Positions 28,515 through 37,619 of a stretch of 64,000 nucleotides of DNA are shown here, one piece after another. How positions within the stretch are numbered: the first letter of the stretch is position 1; every line of letters starts with the position of its first letter. This DNA comes from CAZMGB01 sp964565775 (GTDB lineage: Bacteria > Chloroflexota > Dehalococcoidia > DSTF01 > JALHUB01): positions 88,274 through 152,273 of the forward strand of contig CAZMGB010000006.1 in the NCBI GenBank assembly GCA_964565775.1, written 5' to 3'. Below the pieces are notes generated by a model. That model saw only the letters and a list, made by a program, of their open reading frames with translations. It made no database searches and had not been told where the DNA came from. Both the position numbers and the translations under genes were made by a program.

Positions 28515-30974
28515 ATGCCTAGCTGGAGATCAGCCCGAGGACGAGCCATCCTTGCAGGAGCGATGTTCATGCTGCTCCTGGCGGCCGTGGCAGCGGTGGC
28601 GATCTGGTGTGCGCACGACATGCAGCATCGATACAAATCACTGGAGCACAGATCCGCTGTCGCTGCCTCTCTTGAGGATGCCCGTGCCTTCATCTTCCAG
28701 GGCACTACCTTGCTTGTCGCCATGGTATTCGCAAAGGATCCGGCTCCCCTCGCCGATTCGTACCGCGAAGTCACGGCGGCGCAGGACGAAGAGCTAGGTG
28801 AGGCTCGATCTGGCCTGATCGCTTTGGGCGAAACCGGCGCACTCGCCGCGCTCGACGAGTTCACTGGGCAGTCAGCTCACACGCGGCAAGAGGTTGACGC
28901 GATTCTCGACTACGCCCTCAAGGCCGACCTCGCCACAAGGATCGCGGTGGGCCAGCGGTACTTCCCGGAATTGTGGCCCAATGCCGAGGCGCAGATGGCC
29001 AGGATGGACACGCTGGCCGCGGAACAGCAGAGCAAGCTGGCAGCCGAGCGGGCGGCAGCAAACCGCTCCTCGGACTCCACACTGGCGCTGTTGATCGGGC
29101 TCAGCACGCTAGCCTTCCTGGGCGGGAGTATGACGCTGATCGGTCTCATCATGTCGGTAGTGCGCCCTCTCGCTGCGCTTCAGGCAAGCGCCAGGGCCGT
29201 CGCGTCGGGCGACCTGGGGACCAGGGTCAAGGTGTCCGGCCCCGAGGAAACGGCTTCCCTCGCCCGGGACTTCAACGAGATGGTCAGCGAGCGCAGGCGG
29301 GCGGAGGAGGCGCTGCGGGAGCAGGCGCGGCGCGACCCGCTCACCGGCGTGCTCAACCACGCTGCGATCGTCGAGCAGTTGCGCGACCTGATCTCCGGTG
29401 AAGGCGGAGGCTCCTCACACGCCGTAGCAATGGTCGACGTCGACGGTCTCAAGGCGACGAACGATACGTACGGCCACCAGGCGGGCGACGCCGTGCTCGT
29501 TGCGGTGGCACACGCGCTCTCGAGGGACGGCGCCACGCTGGGCCGCTACGGAGGGGATGAGCTCGTGGCCGTCCTGCCGGAAGCCGACCGGCGCGCGGCC
29601 GAACGTTACCGCGACGCCGTGCTGAACACGCTCGCAGAAGCTGGCGTGACCGATCCGGAAACGGGGGTAAGCGTGCCTGTCAGCGCCAGCATCGGATTGG
29701 CCGTCTATCCGGACGAGGCAGCGGCAGTCGAAGACCTGATCAGGCTATCGGACAGTGAGATGTACGCCGCGAAACGGCAGCGGCCTGTCCGGCAGAGCGA
29801 CCTGAGTAGCACGTCTTCCCTCAGTCGCGCGCTCGCCGCGGAGATGGCGGCTGAGCTCGCGCCGCTCCTCACGTCCCCAGGCAACCTCGACGACAAGCTG
29901 CGGCTGGTGGCGCGTCGTTTGTCGGTCGCCGCTGGCTACGACGGGGTTGACTTCCTCGTCGGCCAGCGTAGGTCCGGCGCACAACTGGCGCAGAACACGT
30001 TCGCCCGAGTGCCCAAGGAGTTCGTCGACGCGTGGAACCGTGAACGCCGCCAGCTCGCGGAGCACCCGCTGCGCCCGGCCCTGGAGCGCATCCGCCGGCC
30101 GATCATCCTCGACGACCCACGCCACGACCCACGCCTCACCGATCGCGAGCGGGAGCTGCTGCGCGCGGCTGGACTGCGGTCGGCTATGGTCGCGCCCATG
30201 ATCTGGCAGAACAGAGTGATCGGCAGCCTCTCGGTCGCCAGCAAGCGGGAGGCAGCCTTCACACCCCGCGACGCCCAGTTCTTGATGGCCGTTGTCACGC
30301 AGGTCACCGCCATCGTGCGCATGGCGACGCTGGTCGAGGAGCTCAAGTCGGCCTCCACCCACCTCGGGGAGGCCCACACCGAGACGGTGATGCTGCTCGC
30401 CGCCGCCGCCGAAGCCCACGACCAGACCACCGGTCTCCACCTCCAGAATGTCCGCGCCATCACCGAAGCCCTGGCACGCCAGCTCGGCTACGGCGAGGAG
30501 GACGCGAGGGAGCTTGGCCTGGCGGCCGTCCTCCACGACATCGGCAAGATCCGCGTGCCAGACACCATCCTCTCTACAGCCGGCCGTCTCACCGAGGAGG
30601 AGTGGGAGGTGCTGAAGCGCCACAGCACCTGGGGTGAGGAGTTCCTGAAGGGGAGACCGGGCTTCGAGCTCGCCGCCACCATCGCCCGCTCTCACCACGA
30701 GCACTGGGACGGCAGCGGCTACCCGGACGGCCTCACAGGCGAAGCCATCCCCGAGGCCGCCACCATCGTCGCCGTCGCCGACGCCTTCGATGCGATGATC
30801 AGTGACCGGCCCTACAGGGCGGCCCGCACGGTCGCTGCGGCCTTGCAGGAGATCGCGGCTTGTTCCGGGCGACACTTCAGTCCCAGAGTTGCGCAAGCCA
30901 TGGCACGGCTCGACGAGCGAAAGATGCTGCCCATCGCCCTGGGCGAGCTCGCGGATGAGAAGGCTGCCGCCTAG
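28515..30974 (+). CDS. Membrane sensor with HAMP, GGDEF, GAF and HD-GYP domains
   Basis: An 819-residue c-di-GMP signalling protein. TM1 (~10-31), an extracytoplasmic helical sensor (~32-190) and TM2 (~193-216) are followed by HAMP (~217-265). The diguanylate cyclase domain has active-site GGDEL (346-350); the RxxD inhibitory site is absent (RDGA). A GAF domain (~440-600) leads to an HD-GYP phosphodiesterase (~620-800) with HD at 674-675, HDIGK, HHEHWDGSGYP and DAFDAM. Synthesis and breakdown of c-di-GMP may be combined in one chain. It stands alone; the nearest divergent gene is the SDR. Confidence 0.9.
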   Translation: MPSWRSARGRAILAGAMFMLLLAAVAAVAIWCAHDMQHRYKSLEHRSAVAASLEDARAFIFQGTTLLVAMVFAKDPAPLADSYREVTAAQDEELGEARSGLIALGETGALAALDEFTGQSAHTRQEVDAILDYALKADLATRIAVGQRYFPELWPNAEAQMARMDTLAAEQQSKLAAERAAANRSSDSTLALLIGLSTLAFLGGSMTLIGLIMSVVRPLAALQASARAVASGDLGTRVKVSGPEETASLARDFNEMVSERRRAEEALREQARRDPLTGVLNHAAIVEQLRDLISGEGGGSSHAVAMVDVDGLKATNDTYGHQAGDAVLVAVAHALSRDGATLGRYGGDELVAVLPEADRRAAERYRDAVLNTLAEAGVTDPETGVSVPVSASIGLAVYPDEAAAVEDLIRLSDSEMYAAKRQRPVRQSDLSSTSSLSRALAAEMAAELAPLLTSPGNLDDKLRLVARRLSVAAGYDGVDFLVGQRRSGAQLAQNTFARVPKEFVDAWNRERRQLAEHPLRPALERIRRPIILDDPRHDPRLTDRERELLRAAGLRSAMVAPMIWQNRVIGSLSVASKREAAFTPRDAQFLMAVVTQVTAIVRMATLVEELKSASTHLGEAHTETVMLLAAAAEAHDQTTGLHLQNVRAITEALARQLGYGEEDARELGLAAVLHDIGKIRVPDTILSTAGRLTEEEWEVLKRHSTWGEEFLKGRPGFELAATIARSHHEHWDGSGYPDGLTGEAIPEAATIVAVADAFDAMISDRPYRAARTVAAALQEIAACSGRHFSPRVAQAMARLDERKMLPIALGELADEKAAA

Positions 30975-31109
30975 GCCGAGCGGCCAAGGGCCCGGCCCGA
31001 CAGACGTCCTCCCCACCGTCCTGCTCGCCTCCGCCTCCGCGCAGCGCCTTTCCTTAGGGCGAGATCGCCGGACCGAAAGAGGGAGACCCGACTCTCTCAG
31101 TCGAAGGAG

Positions 31110-31139
31110 TTGTGTGCAGCCGAACGGCAGGGCTACAAT
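31110..31139 (+). promoter_or_regulatory. Promoter giving a leaderless SMP-30 transcript
   Basis: TTGTGT (31110-31115), 18-base spacer and TACAAT (31134-31139). The ATG of the SMP-30 gene starts only six bases after the -10 box, so transcription would begin at or next to the start codon. No ribosome site precedes this ATG, which fits leaderless translation. Confidence 0.5.
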
Positions 31140-31145
31140 GCCGGC

Positions 31146-31988
31146 ATGGAGGGGCGCATCGTCGCTACAGGAGTGGGCTTCTGCGAGGGGCCCGTCTGGA
31201 CTCGGGATGGGCGGCTCGTCTTCACTTCCATCGACCAGGGCTGTCTGTATGAGCTGACACCCGCGGGCCTCAGAGTCCAGGCGGAGACGGGCGGTGGCCC
31301 CAACGGCCTGACGGAGGGCCGTGGCGGCATCCTCTACGTCGCTCAGAACGGGGGCTTCTTCGCCATGGGGGAGAGCTCTCCAGATCGGGCCGAGCCGGGC
31401 ATCCAGCGAGTAGAAGGGGATCATGTCAGCTACTTGGCGCGAGGCGTGGACGCCCCCAATGACCTCTGCTTCGGCCCCGATGGAAGGCTGTACTTCACAG
31501 ACCCGCGCGGTCCCGCCGTCCTTGATAACGACAAGCCCGGGCGGGTCTACGCCCTCGCGGAGGGTCGGGAGCCCCAGCTCCTGACCGAGGGCCCCGCATT
31601 CGCCAACGGCATCGCCTTCGGCCCCGACCCCTCGCACTTATACATTGCCGAAACCTTCCGCCAGCGCGTGCTGCTCTACCAAGTCCGGGACGGCACCCTC
31701 GGTGAGCCCGTCGAATTCTGCCGCACGGATCCTGGCTTCCCCGACGGCATGTGCTTCGACGCGGAAGGCCGCCTGTACGTGGCTGCCACGCTGGCCAACC
31801 AGGTACAGGTGTTCGACGCCCGCGGCTCCCTGGTGGAGAGGCTGCCCTGTGGTGAGAACTCCATGCCCACGAACTGCTGTTTCGGCGGCCCCCAGCTCAA
31901 GACCCTGTTCGTCACGGACTCGCGCGGCGGCCGCGTCCTGGCCTTCGACCTGGCGACGGCAGGCCTCCCTCTCTACCCCTTCCGGTAG
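31146..31988 (+). CDS. SMP-30/gluconolactonase family protein
   Basis: A 280-residue six-bladed beta-propeller lactonase-like protein. Family features are the N-terminal metal-binding Glu in FCEGPVW, GGPNGLTEG, the Asn/Asp segment APNDLCFGPDGRLYFTD and the Asp in GFPDGMCFDAEGRLYVA. The ATG at 31146 is chosen because a promoter lies directly upstream; an in-frame TTG at 31110 would fall in its -35 box. Members hydrolyse sugar or other lactones using a divalent metal. No signal peptide is seen, so it should be cytoplasmic. Confidence 0.85.
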   Translation: MEGRIVATGVGFCEGPVWTRDGRLVFTSIDQGCLYELTPAGLRVQAETGGGPNGLTEGRGGILYVAQNGGFFAMGESSPDRAEPGIQRVEGDHVSYLARGVDAPNDLCFGPDGRLYFTDPRGPAVLDNDKPGRVYALAEGREPQLLTEGPAFANGIAFGPDPSHLYIAETFRQRVLLYQVRDGTLGEPVEFCRTDPGFPDGMCFDAEGRLYVAATLANQVQVFDARGSLVERLPCGENSMPTNCCFGGPQLKTLFVTDSRGGRVLAFDLATAGLPLYPFR

Positions 31989-32099
31989 CCCCCGCAGCAT
32001 CCGCGACGCCACGGGTGCGATGGCGGCACCCCACGCCTGCTGAAGCCGAGTCGTGCACGATCTCCGATTTCCGCACGAAGCTGAGAAGGAGGTGGCTGT

Positions 32100-32729
32100 A
32101 TGTCAACCGCCGTGGAGCCAACGGACAAGACGACCGCGGCAGCCTGTTCGCGCCAGACTTGCGAGGATTGCGAGATTCACGGCCGGCTGCTCTGCATTCA
32201 CACGCCACGAGACCTGATGGACTTCGGGGTCCTGGTCATCGGCTACATGATCCCCTTTCTGGCTGGCATGATAGCCGGCAAGTTCTGGATTGGGCTGGCC
32301 GTCTGGATAGGTCTGGCAGTCTTGTTCTTCGGCTATGTCGAAGCGCTGGTCCTCTGCCGCCACTGTCCACACTACGCAGAGGAAGGCTTCTTGCTCAGGT
32401 GTCACGCCAATTGGGGTCTCCCCAAGATCCCGGGGTTCAGTCCGCGCCCCATGAACGCCATCGAGCAGGTGACTTGGCTTGTGTACGGCGCCGTCCTCTT
32501 TCTCTACTACGTCCCCTTCTTCGTCGTCAGCCAGCAGTGGTTGCTCTTGGCGTTGACATCGTGGGCGCTGATTGCCGCTTGCTGGACGGTGCAGCGGACC
32601 CAGTGCAACCGCTGCTACCACCTGTCATGCCCGGTGAACCGCGTTCCTGACGACGTACGGAAAGGGTTCTTCAAGAACTTCGCCGGATTCGCCGAGGCCT
32701 GGAAGCAACAGGGAAAAGCGCGCGGCTAG
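32100..32729 (+). CDS. Cys-rich integral membrane protein of unknown function
   Basis: 209 residues with three to four membrane helices in two hairpins (~42-85 and ~130-160). Cys clusters flank them on both sides: C16, C21, C24 and C32 before the first helix, CRHCPHY and a later Cys between the hairpins, and CNRCYHLSCP after the last. This resembles a membrane-bound zinc or iron-sulfur protein. AGGAGG lies seven bases before the ATG. No named family recognised. It lies near the URO-D methyltransferases, so a link to corrinoid redox chemistry is conceivable but unproven. Confidence 0.7.
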   Translation: MSTAVEPTDKTTAAACSRQTCEDCEIHGRLLCIHTPRDLMDFGVLVIGYMIPFLAGMIAGKFWIGLAVWIGLAVLFFGYVEALVLCRHCPHYAEEGFLLRCHANWGLPKIPGFSPRPMNAIEQVTWLVYGAVLFLYYVPFFVVSQQWLLLALTSWALIAACWTVQRTQCNRCYHLSCPVNRVPDDVRKGFFKNFAGFAEAWKQQGKARG

Positions 32730-32864
32730 CTACGTGCTCGCCGCTCCGCCTCGCGTCGCCAGGCCCACCAGGCGTCAGGCTCCTTCCGTAGCAGCGACGG
32801 TGACATGCCAAGTCGTCCAGGCCTACGCCCCAGGAGCGAGCCGGCCGAGAATTCCTGAGACGCC

Positions 32865-33749
32865 ATGTTTCGCAACGACGACCTCATAGAAAGCCTCATC
32901 GGTCAGGAGCCGCTTCTGACTCGCCTCTTCGCGGCCGCGGCCGTGCTCGGACTGCTGGTCATCGGGGTCTGGGAATGGCTGGTCGCCGACGCTCTGCCCC
33001 AGGTTCTGGCAGTGGCGCTGACCGCCAGCCTGGCGGCCACGTACGCCGGCCTACTGGTCGTACTGGCTGTGTTGGCAGTCTGGCGCCTCGGCCGCTCGAA
33101 GGACAGCCTCCTTCTGGAGGCGCAAGAGGAGGCGCAGAGCGGCAGGAGGCTGGCGATCTACGACCGGGCGACGGGGCTGTTTCATAGCTGGTACTTCGAG
33201 CTCAGGCTCAATGAGGAAGTGGAACGTTGCCAGCGTTACGGCTCATCCATGGCAGTCCTGGCGATCAGTGTAGAGCCCCGCGACAAAGAGGAGTATCGCC
33301 GTAACTGGAAGGAGCTCAACTCCAGGCTGGGTAAACTGATCGCCGGTACCGTCCGCAGCGTCGACATCTCGGCGAGCTTCGGCCACCTGGAGTATGCCGT
33401 CTGCCTTCCTCAGTGCGACGGCGACGGCGCCAGGGCGGCGGCGACGCGGCTGGTCAACGCCCTTGGCGAACACTCAGCCAACATCGGCTTCGGGCTCTAC
33501 CCGGAGGATGGCACGGACGGAAAGACGCTGCTGGAGCACGCGAGACAGCGGCCCCATCGGGAGTGGGCCTCGATTGGAGACGCCGGTTCGCCCGGCGCCA
33601 CAGGCGCGCGTGGGCACGAAAAACTCGACGACCTGTCGCCTGAAGCGCTCGCCGCCGCAGTGATTAGGCGGTTGAATCTTTCCTCGGCCGCTAGGGACGA
33701 CAGCACTCATGACGATCCGGGGGCGCCGGGTGGCCCGGCGCGCCCATAG
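32865..33749 (+). CDS. Membrane protein with degenerate GGDEF domain
   Basis: 294 residues. Two N-terminal helices (~20-70) lead into a GGDEF-like fold: it starts DRATGLFHSWYFELRL, as in diguanylate cyclases, and ends IGFGLYPEDGTDGKTLLEHA. At the active-site turn where RYGGDEF is expected it reads SFGHLEYAV, so cyclase activity must be lost. Such proteins act as c-di-GMP or nucleotide receptors or as structural partners. The tail after residue 250 is low-complexity. The next gene is convergent. Confidence 0.7.
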   Translation: MFRNDDLIESLIGQEPLLTRLFAAAAVLGLLVIGVWEWLVADALPQVLAVALTASLAATYAGLLVVLAVLAVWRLGRSKDSLLLEAQEEAQSGRRLAIYDRATGLFHSWYFELRLNEEVERCQRYGSSMAVLAISVEPRDKEEYRRNWKELNSRLGKLIAGTVRSVDISASFGHLEYAVCLPQCDGDGARAAATRLVNALGEHSANIGFGLYPEDGTDGKTLLEHARQRPHREWASIGDAGSPGATGARGHEKLDDLSPEALAAAVIRRLNLSSAARDDSTHDDPGAPGGPARP

Positions 33750-33851
33750 GCACTTGCAGCGTTCTCGGCGCTCTGTCTCGAATCCGCACTCACGCGGACT
33801 CCGAATGAAGAGTTCCTGACGGACACCTACGGTCTTGCGGCCGGCCGGGTC

Positions 33852-35012
33852 CTAGGCCACGCCGAAGTGAGCGCGGTTCCACTTCCGCCCCTCGTCGAGC
33901 ATGGCGAGGAAGTTCTGCCGGGGAATGTAGTTGGCAGGGGTGTTGCCTGTGCTGAGGCAGTAGCCGGTGCCTTTGGCGGCGCAGACCGCCAGGATTTCGC
34001 GGGTGCGCTGGCGTACGTGCTCCTCGCTCCCCCGCGCCAGATCGTCCATGTCCACGCCTCCGAGAATGGTGACGCGGTCTCCCCAGCGACGATAGACCTC
34101 CTCCACCGGCATGATCTTGTCCTCGAAGGAGTGCTTGGCGTCGATGCCAAGGTCTATGAGTTCGTCCATGATCGTCTCCAGATTGCCACAGGAGTGGAGG
34201 AGGAAGGGCTTACCGGCGGCATGAACGATCTCGACGAGACGCTTGTGGTGGGGAAAGATGTACTTGCGGAGCACAGCCGGCGAGACGAGCGTGCCCGTGG
34301 CAAAGCCCATGTCGTCGCCCAGGAAGACCATGCCTACGTTGTCGACGGTGACTGCGTGAGCGACAGCGGCCGCCGTGAGCTCGCCCACTTTCTGGGAGAT
34401 CGCCTCAATGAGCTCAGGCTGATCGGCCAGCGCGAAGGAGAAGGACTGCAGCCCCATCAGCCACGAGGTGTTTTCGAAGATGCCGCCGAAGTTCACGCAG
34501 ATCTTCATTCCCTCGGGCACGACCGCGTTGAGGTACTCTATCGCGCCGTATCTGATCTCCTCCGGCTTCTGCCAGGGGTAGGCCTCGAAGTCGGCCCAGC
34601 TCTGGATGGGCCCGGTGCTCTCGTCCTGCCAGAACCGACTGCCGCCGGGCCAGTTTCCGAGGGCCGCGGTATCCGCCGCCACGCCGAAGTTGGCGCGTGG
34701 GAAGTTGAGGCCGGTCCACGTGTACACGTAGTCGTAGCCGCTCTCATAGCAGAAGCGAAGGGTGAGATCGATGGCTGCACGGCCCCTGAGTGTGCGTGAC
34801 GGCGAGGTGCGGTCGCCCCCGTCGCCGGCAAGAGCGAGTTCGTCCCAGGTGAACTTCTCGCCTAGGACCGCTTCGATCATGCCCGGATCGGCGAACAGCT
34901 CGACGAACGGGACGGGGCCGGGAGGGCCCTGCCGGAACAGGGTGCGGCGCAAATTGTTGAAGTTGGGCTGGCGTTTCACCCGGAACCGCGGGCCGTTCGG
35001 TGCAGCTTTCAT
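33852..35012 (-). CDS. URO-D superfamily (MtaA/MtbA-like) methyltransferase, zinc-site type
   Basis: A 386-residue TIM-barrel protein of the uroporphyrinogen-decarboxylase superfamily, close paralogue of the protein at 38328-39458 (shared RRTxxRQGPPGPVPF near the N-terminus). It keeps the HxC...C zinc site of corrinoid methyltransferases: His273 and Cys275 in LLHSCGN, Cys352 in GYCLSTGN. Such enzymes move methyl groups between a corrinoid protein and a thiol or other acceptor. It is on the minus strand, separate from the plus-strand operon at 36424, so it is a stray copy or under separate control. Haem synthesis is unlikely given these ligands. Confidence 0.85.
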   Translation of the reverse strand: MKAAPNGPRFRVKRQPNFNNLRRTLFRQGPPGPVPFVELFADPGMIEAVLGEKFTWDELALAGDGGDRTSPSRTLRGRAAIDLTLRFCYESGYDYVYTWTGLNFPRANFGVAADTAALGNWPGGSRFWQDESTGPIQSWADFEAYPWQKPEEIRYGAIEYLNAVVPEGMKICVNFGGIFENTSWLMGLQSFSFALADQPELIEAISQKVGELTAAAVAHAVTVDNVGMVFLGDDMGFATGTLVSPAVLRKYIFPHHKRLVEIVHAAGKPFLLHSCGNLETIMDELIDLGIDAKHSFEDKIMPVEEVYRRWGDRVTILGGVDMDDLARGSEEHVRQRTREILAVCAAKGTGYCLSTGNTPANYIPRQNFLAMLDEGRKWNRAHFGVA

Positions 35013-35226
35013 CTCGATCTGACTCTCTCAGACAGTCGCGCGTGGACGCCAGCCGAACCGGCGCGCCAATTGTACGCTCGCCTGCAGGTGCGAAAAAGCA
35101 GTCTGGCGGCGAGGCCAACACCCGTGACGCTCTGCGTGCTCCTTCGTTTCTGCTTGCGCCGTCCGGTTGCCAGCGGCCGGAGCGCGCGCGAGTGGCCGAC
35201 CGCAGGACGGAGCGGGGGGAGCGGCA

Positions 35227-36150
35227 TCAGTCGAAGTACGCCGCCTCTGGGCTGTCTTTGAACGCCGCGTACAGCTCGTCGTAGTTCGCAATCAGGTCAC
35301 GCAGCGGTTCGGGGTTCTGCCTGCGCGTCGTTACGGCCAGCGGCCTCGGCTTGAGATCGAGGAACGACTGAACCCGATTGAACACGGCTCTACGATCCTT
35401 GAGCAGGTCTTCGAAGTACAGGGTGAGCTGCGGATGCTCGTGGAAGAGGCCGTCATAGTAGTCGGAGTCCCGCTCTATCTCCTTGAAGAACTCCCGGCAC
35501 TCCGTCTCTGAGAGTGTCAAAGGGACTCGGAGCGACTTCCAGGCCGGCTCCCTCGGCCTGAGAAACCTCCACAATCGGTTGGTCGCCATCAGCGGGTGTC
35601 GCGCTGCCCCCGGCACGTTCGACAGCCTGAACTTACTGGCGAGCGTCGCCTTTCGATCTTCAGACCATCCTCCGGTCCTCTGTGCGATTCTCAGCGACAC
35701 GAGCATCCTCAGCAAGTTGCGCCTCCTGAGATGCAGCACACGCAGCTCCGTGTCCTCGACCAGCCCCTCCAGGAGCCCCGGAAAAGACGAGAAGTGGACA
35801 TGGGGCATCTTGAAGCCGACGGCACGGATCGCCTTGGGATGCTGGCAGAAGATGCGCTCCCGGAGGAACTTCCTCAAGTCCTCGTTCCGTAGCACCCGGT
35901 CCTCTGCGCTTGAGTTGTCATATCCTTCGACATGGTAGCCTATGCCGTCCATGATCGGGTTGAAGAGTTCACGAAAGCAGATGATGTTGGGGCTGGAGTT
36001 GAGTGATGAGGCGAGCATGGTAGAGCCAGCCCTGGCATAGGTCAAGATGATGAAGCGGACGTACTCCGTTGAGCCGATGTTGGTGGCTTGTGGCTTCCCT
36101 GTCGAGTCCGTGGCAGCCATCCTCCTCCCGGCGTTCGTCACCGGGCCCAT
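35227..36150 (-). CDS. Sulfotransferase family protein
   Basis: 307 residues. A 5'-phosphosulfate-binding loop YARAGSTML (~38-46) follows strand FIILT, and FRELFNP and the later PLMATNRLWRFL fit sulfotransferase-like proteins that use PAPS. GGGAGG abuts an alternative ATG at 36120, but the first ATG (36150) is kept. Transfer of sulfate to a carbohydrate or small molecule is expected; the acceptor is unknown. It is divergent from the methyltransferase operon. Confidence 0.75.
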   Translation of the reverse strand: MGPVTNAGRRMAATDSTGKPQATNIGSTEYVRFIILTYARAGSTMLASSLNSSPNIICFRELFNPIMDGIGYHVEGYDNSSAEDRVLRNEDLRKFLRERIFCQHPKAIRAVGFKMPHVHFSSFPGLLEGLVEDTELRVLHLRRRNLLRMLVSLRIAQRTGGWSEDRKATLASKFRLSNVPGAARHPLMATNRLWRFLRPREPAWKSLRVPLTLSETECREFFKEIERDSDYYDGLFHEHPQLTLYFEDLLKDRRAVFNRVQSFLDLKPRPLAVTTRRQNPEPLRDLIANYDELYAAFKDSPEAAYFD

Positions 36151-36333
36151 CCTATTTCAGCGATACCACGGATTGCAGTCAAGTCACATGCCGAGCCCGC
36201 ATTGTTCGAGTGCCCGGCTCACTTGGGCTCGCTCCCCCTGAGGAGGTTGTGGGCGGCGTGGTAGACGGCACAGGCGCAGACACGCGGGGCCGGCCACGTT
36301 CCGTTGTTCCTGTCTGCGCCGTCCGTTTGGCAC

Positions 36334-36362
36334 TTGCCCAAGCGCGGACGACATAGCACAAT
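36334..36362 (+). promoter_or_regulatory. Promoter of the methyltransferase operon
   Basis: TTGCCC (36334-36339), 17-base spacer and CACAAT (36357-36362), with start of transcription expected near 36369 and a leader of about 55 bases. The -10 overlaps the first of two identical ACAATTGCG sequences. Confidence 0.4.
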
Positions 36363-36379
36363 TGCGCTCGACAATTGCG
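36358..36379. promoter_or_regulatory. Tandem ACAATTGCG operator-like repeat
   Basis: ACAATTGCG occurs at 36358-36366 and again at 36371-36379, 13 bases apart, over the -10 and start region of the predicted operon promoter. Each copy contains the palindrome CAATTG. A repressor binding here would block transcription of the methyltransferase genes. Confidence 0.45.
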
Positions 36380-36423
36380 GGAGCGCCCGAGAGGGTCCAT
36401 TTTCGGCGGGAGAGCCTCTGTCC

Positions 36424-37593
36424 ATGGGAAACGGCGCCGTACCCATAAGCCGCGAGCCTCGGTACAAGGAGGTCATCGCCCGCTGGGAGGCGTTCTGGTC
36501 GCTTGAGGACGTGGGCCAGCCTCTGTGGATGGTCCCCACGCACCCCGTTCTCACCGCCACCGCGACTGGCCACGTCCCCATGCGGCCCTTGCTCCAGGAC
36601 CGGGAGACGCAGCTCAACGCTCAGGTGGGACTGCTCCGGTGGCGCGAGTCCGTCGACCTGGGAGACGACTTCGTACCACATCTTCAGGCCCACCAGGGGG
36701 TCACGGTCTTTGCCTCGGCGTTCGGCTGCGAGGTCGAATACTTCGACCACACGCTGCCCTGGGCCCACCCCGTGATCAGACCTGAAGACCCGCCGGAGAA
36801 GGTCTACGAGCTGCCATCTCCCGCGATCACCGACGGCCAGCTCGGCACGATCCTTGAGTGGGGAGACTACTTCGTCGAGCGAACGGAAAGACGCTACGCT
36901 CTGGCGGTGACCGACCTTCAGGGCCCTCTGGACAGCTCCTACCTGGTCTGGGAGCCGATGGCGTTCATGGTCGCCATGAACACCAACCCCAGGGAAGTGC
37001 ACCACCTGATGCGCCTGATGACCGACCTGATCATCGCCTTCGTCAAGGAGCAGCGCTCGCGCGTGCCCGAGTTCATGGCCTGCCACTTCCCGCCCGTCTG
37101 GCTTCCCGACGGAAGCGGCATCAGTATGAGCGACGACTGCCTGGCCGTCCTCAGCCCCGCCCTCTACGAGGAATTCGTTCTGCCTTATGTCAACGAGTTC
37201 TCCGACGAGTTCGGGGGTGTGTTCATCCACTCCTGCGGGAACTTCATGCATCAGCTCAACAACCTCGAAAAGGTGCACAACCTGCGAGGCCTGAACTTCG
37301 AGGCGTCGGAGATGCCCTTCGAGGCCGTATGGGAACGCTTTGGCGGCCGGACGGCCATAGTAGTCCACCGGGGCCTCAACAAGCAGATCCACTTCGATTC
37401 AGAGGCTGACTACGTGCGGCACGTGCTGCGGGTCAAGACCCACGACCGCGGCCTCTGCGTGTTGGTGTATCCGCCCGCGACGCGGAGGACGGCGCCTGAC
37501 AGTCATGCCTCCGCCGCGATCTCCGGGACGGAGGCGGTGTCCCTGATGGATTTCGTTGGGCAAATGCGCGAGCTTCTGGCCCCTGTTCGCTGA
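36424..37593 (+). CDS. URO-D superfamily methyltransferase, divergent zinc-site type
   Basis: 389 residues from the ATG at 36424; the frame extends upstream but that part covers the promoter and lacks family similarity. It is a TIM barrel of the URO-D superfamily with the three ligands of zinc methyltransferases: His269 and Cys271 in FIHSCGN, Cys345 in RGLCVLV. GGGAG lies 11 bases upstream. It is the first gene of the plus-strand operon and is followed 26 bases later by the corrinoid protein, its likely methyl carrier. The substrate is unknown. Confidence 0.8.
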   Translation: MGNGAVPISREPRYKEVIARWEAFWSLEDVGQPLWMVPTHPVLTATATGHVPMRPLLQDRETQLNAQVGLLRWRESVDLGDDFVPHLQAHQGVTVFASAFGCEVEYFDHTLPWAHPVIRPEDPPEKVYELPSPAITDGQLGTILEWGDYFVERTERRYALAVTDLQGPLDSSYLVWEPMAFMVAMNTNPREVHHLMRLMTDLIIAFVKEQRSRVPEFMACHFPPVWLPDGSGISMSDDCLAVLSPALYEEFVLPYVNEFSDEFGGVFIHSCGNFMHQLNNLEKVHNLRGLNFEASEMPFEAVWERFGGRTAIVVHRGLNKQIHFDSEADYVRHVLRVKTHDRGLCVLVYPPATRRTAPDSHASAAISGTEAVSLMDFVGQMRELLAPVR

Positions 37594-37619
37594 GGGCCGG
37601 ATGACGACGGAGGTGCAAC

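Noticed and set aside
29745..31637. Long minus-strand frame (630 codons) opposite the GGDEF/HD-GYP and SMP-30 genes
   Set aside because: Antisense shadow crossing two real genes and their promoter; no domain features.
33852..35012. Authentic HemE (haem synthesis)
   Set aside because: HxC...C zinc ligands and corrinoid-gene neighbours fit methyltransferases; no haem genes are adjacent.
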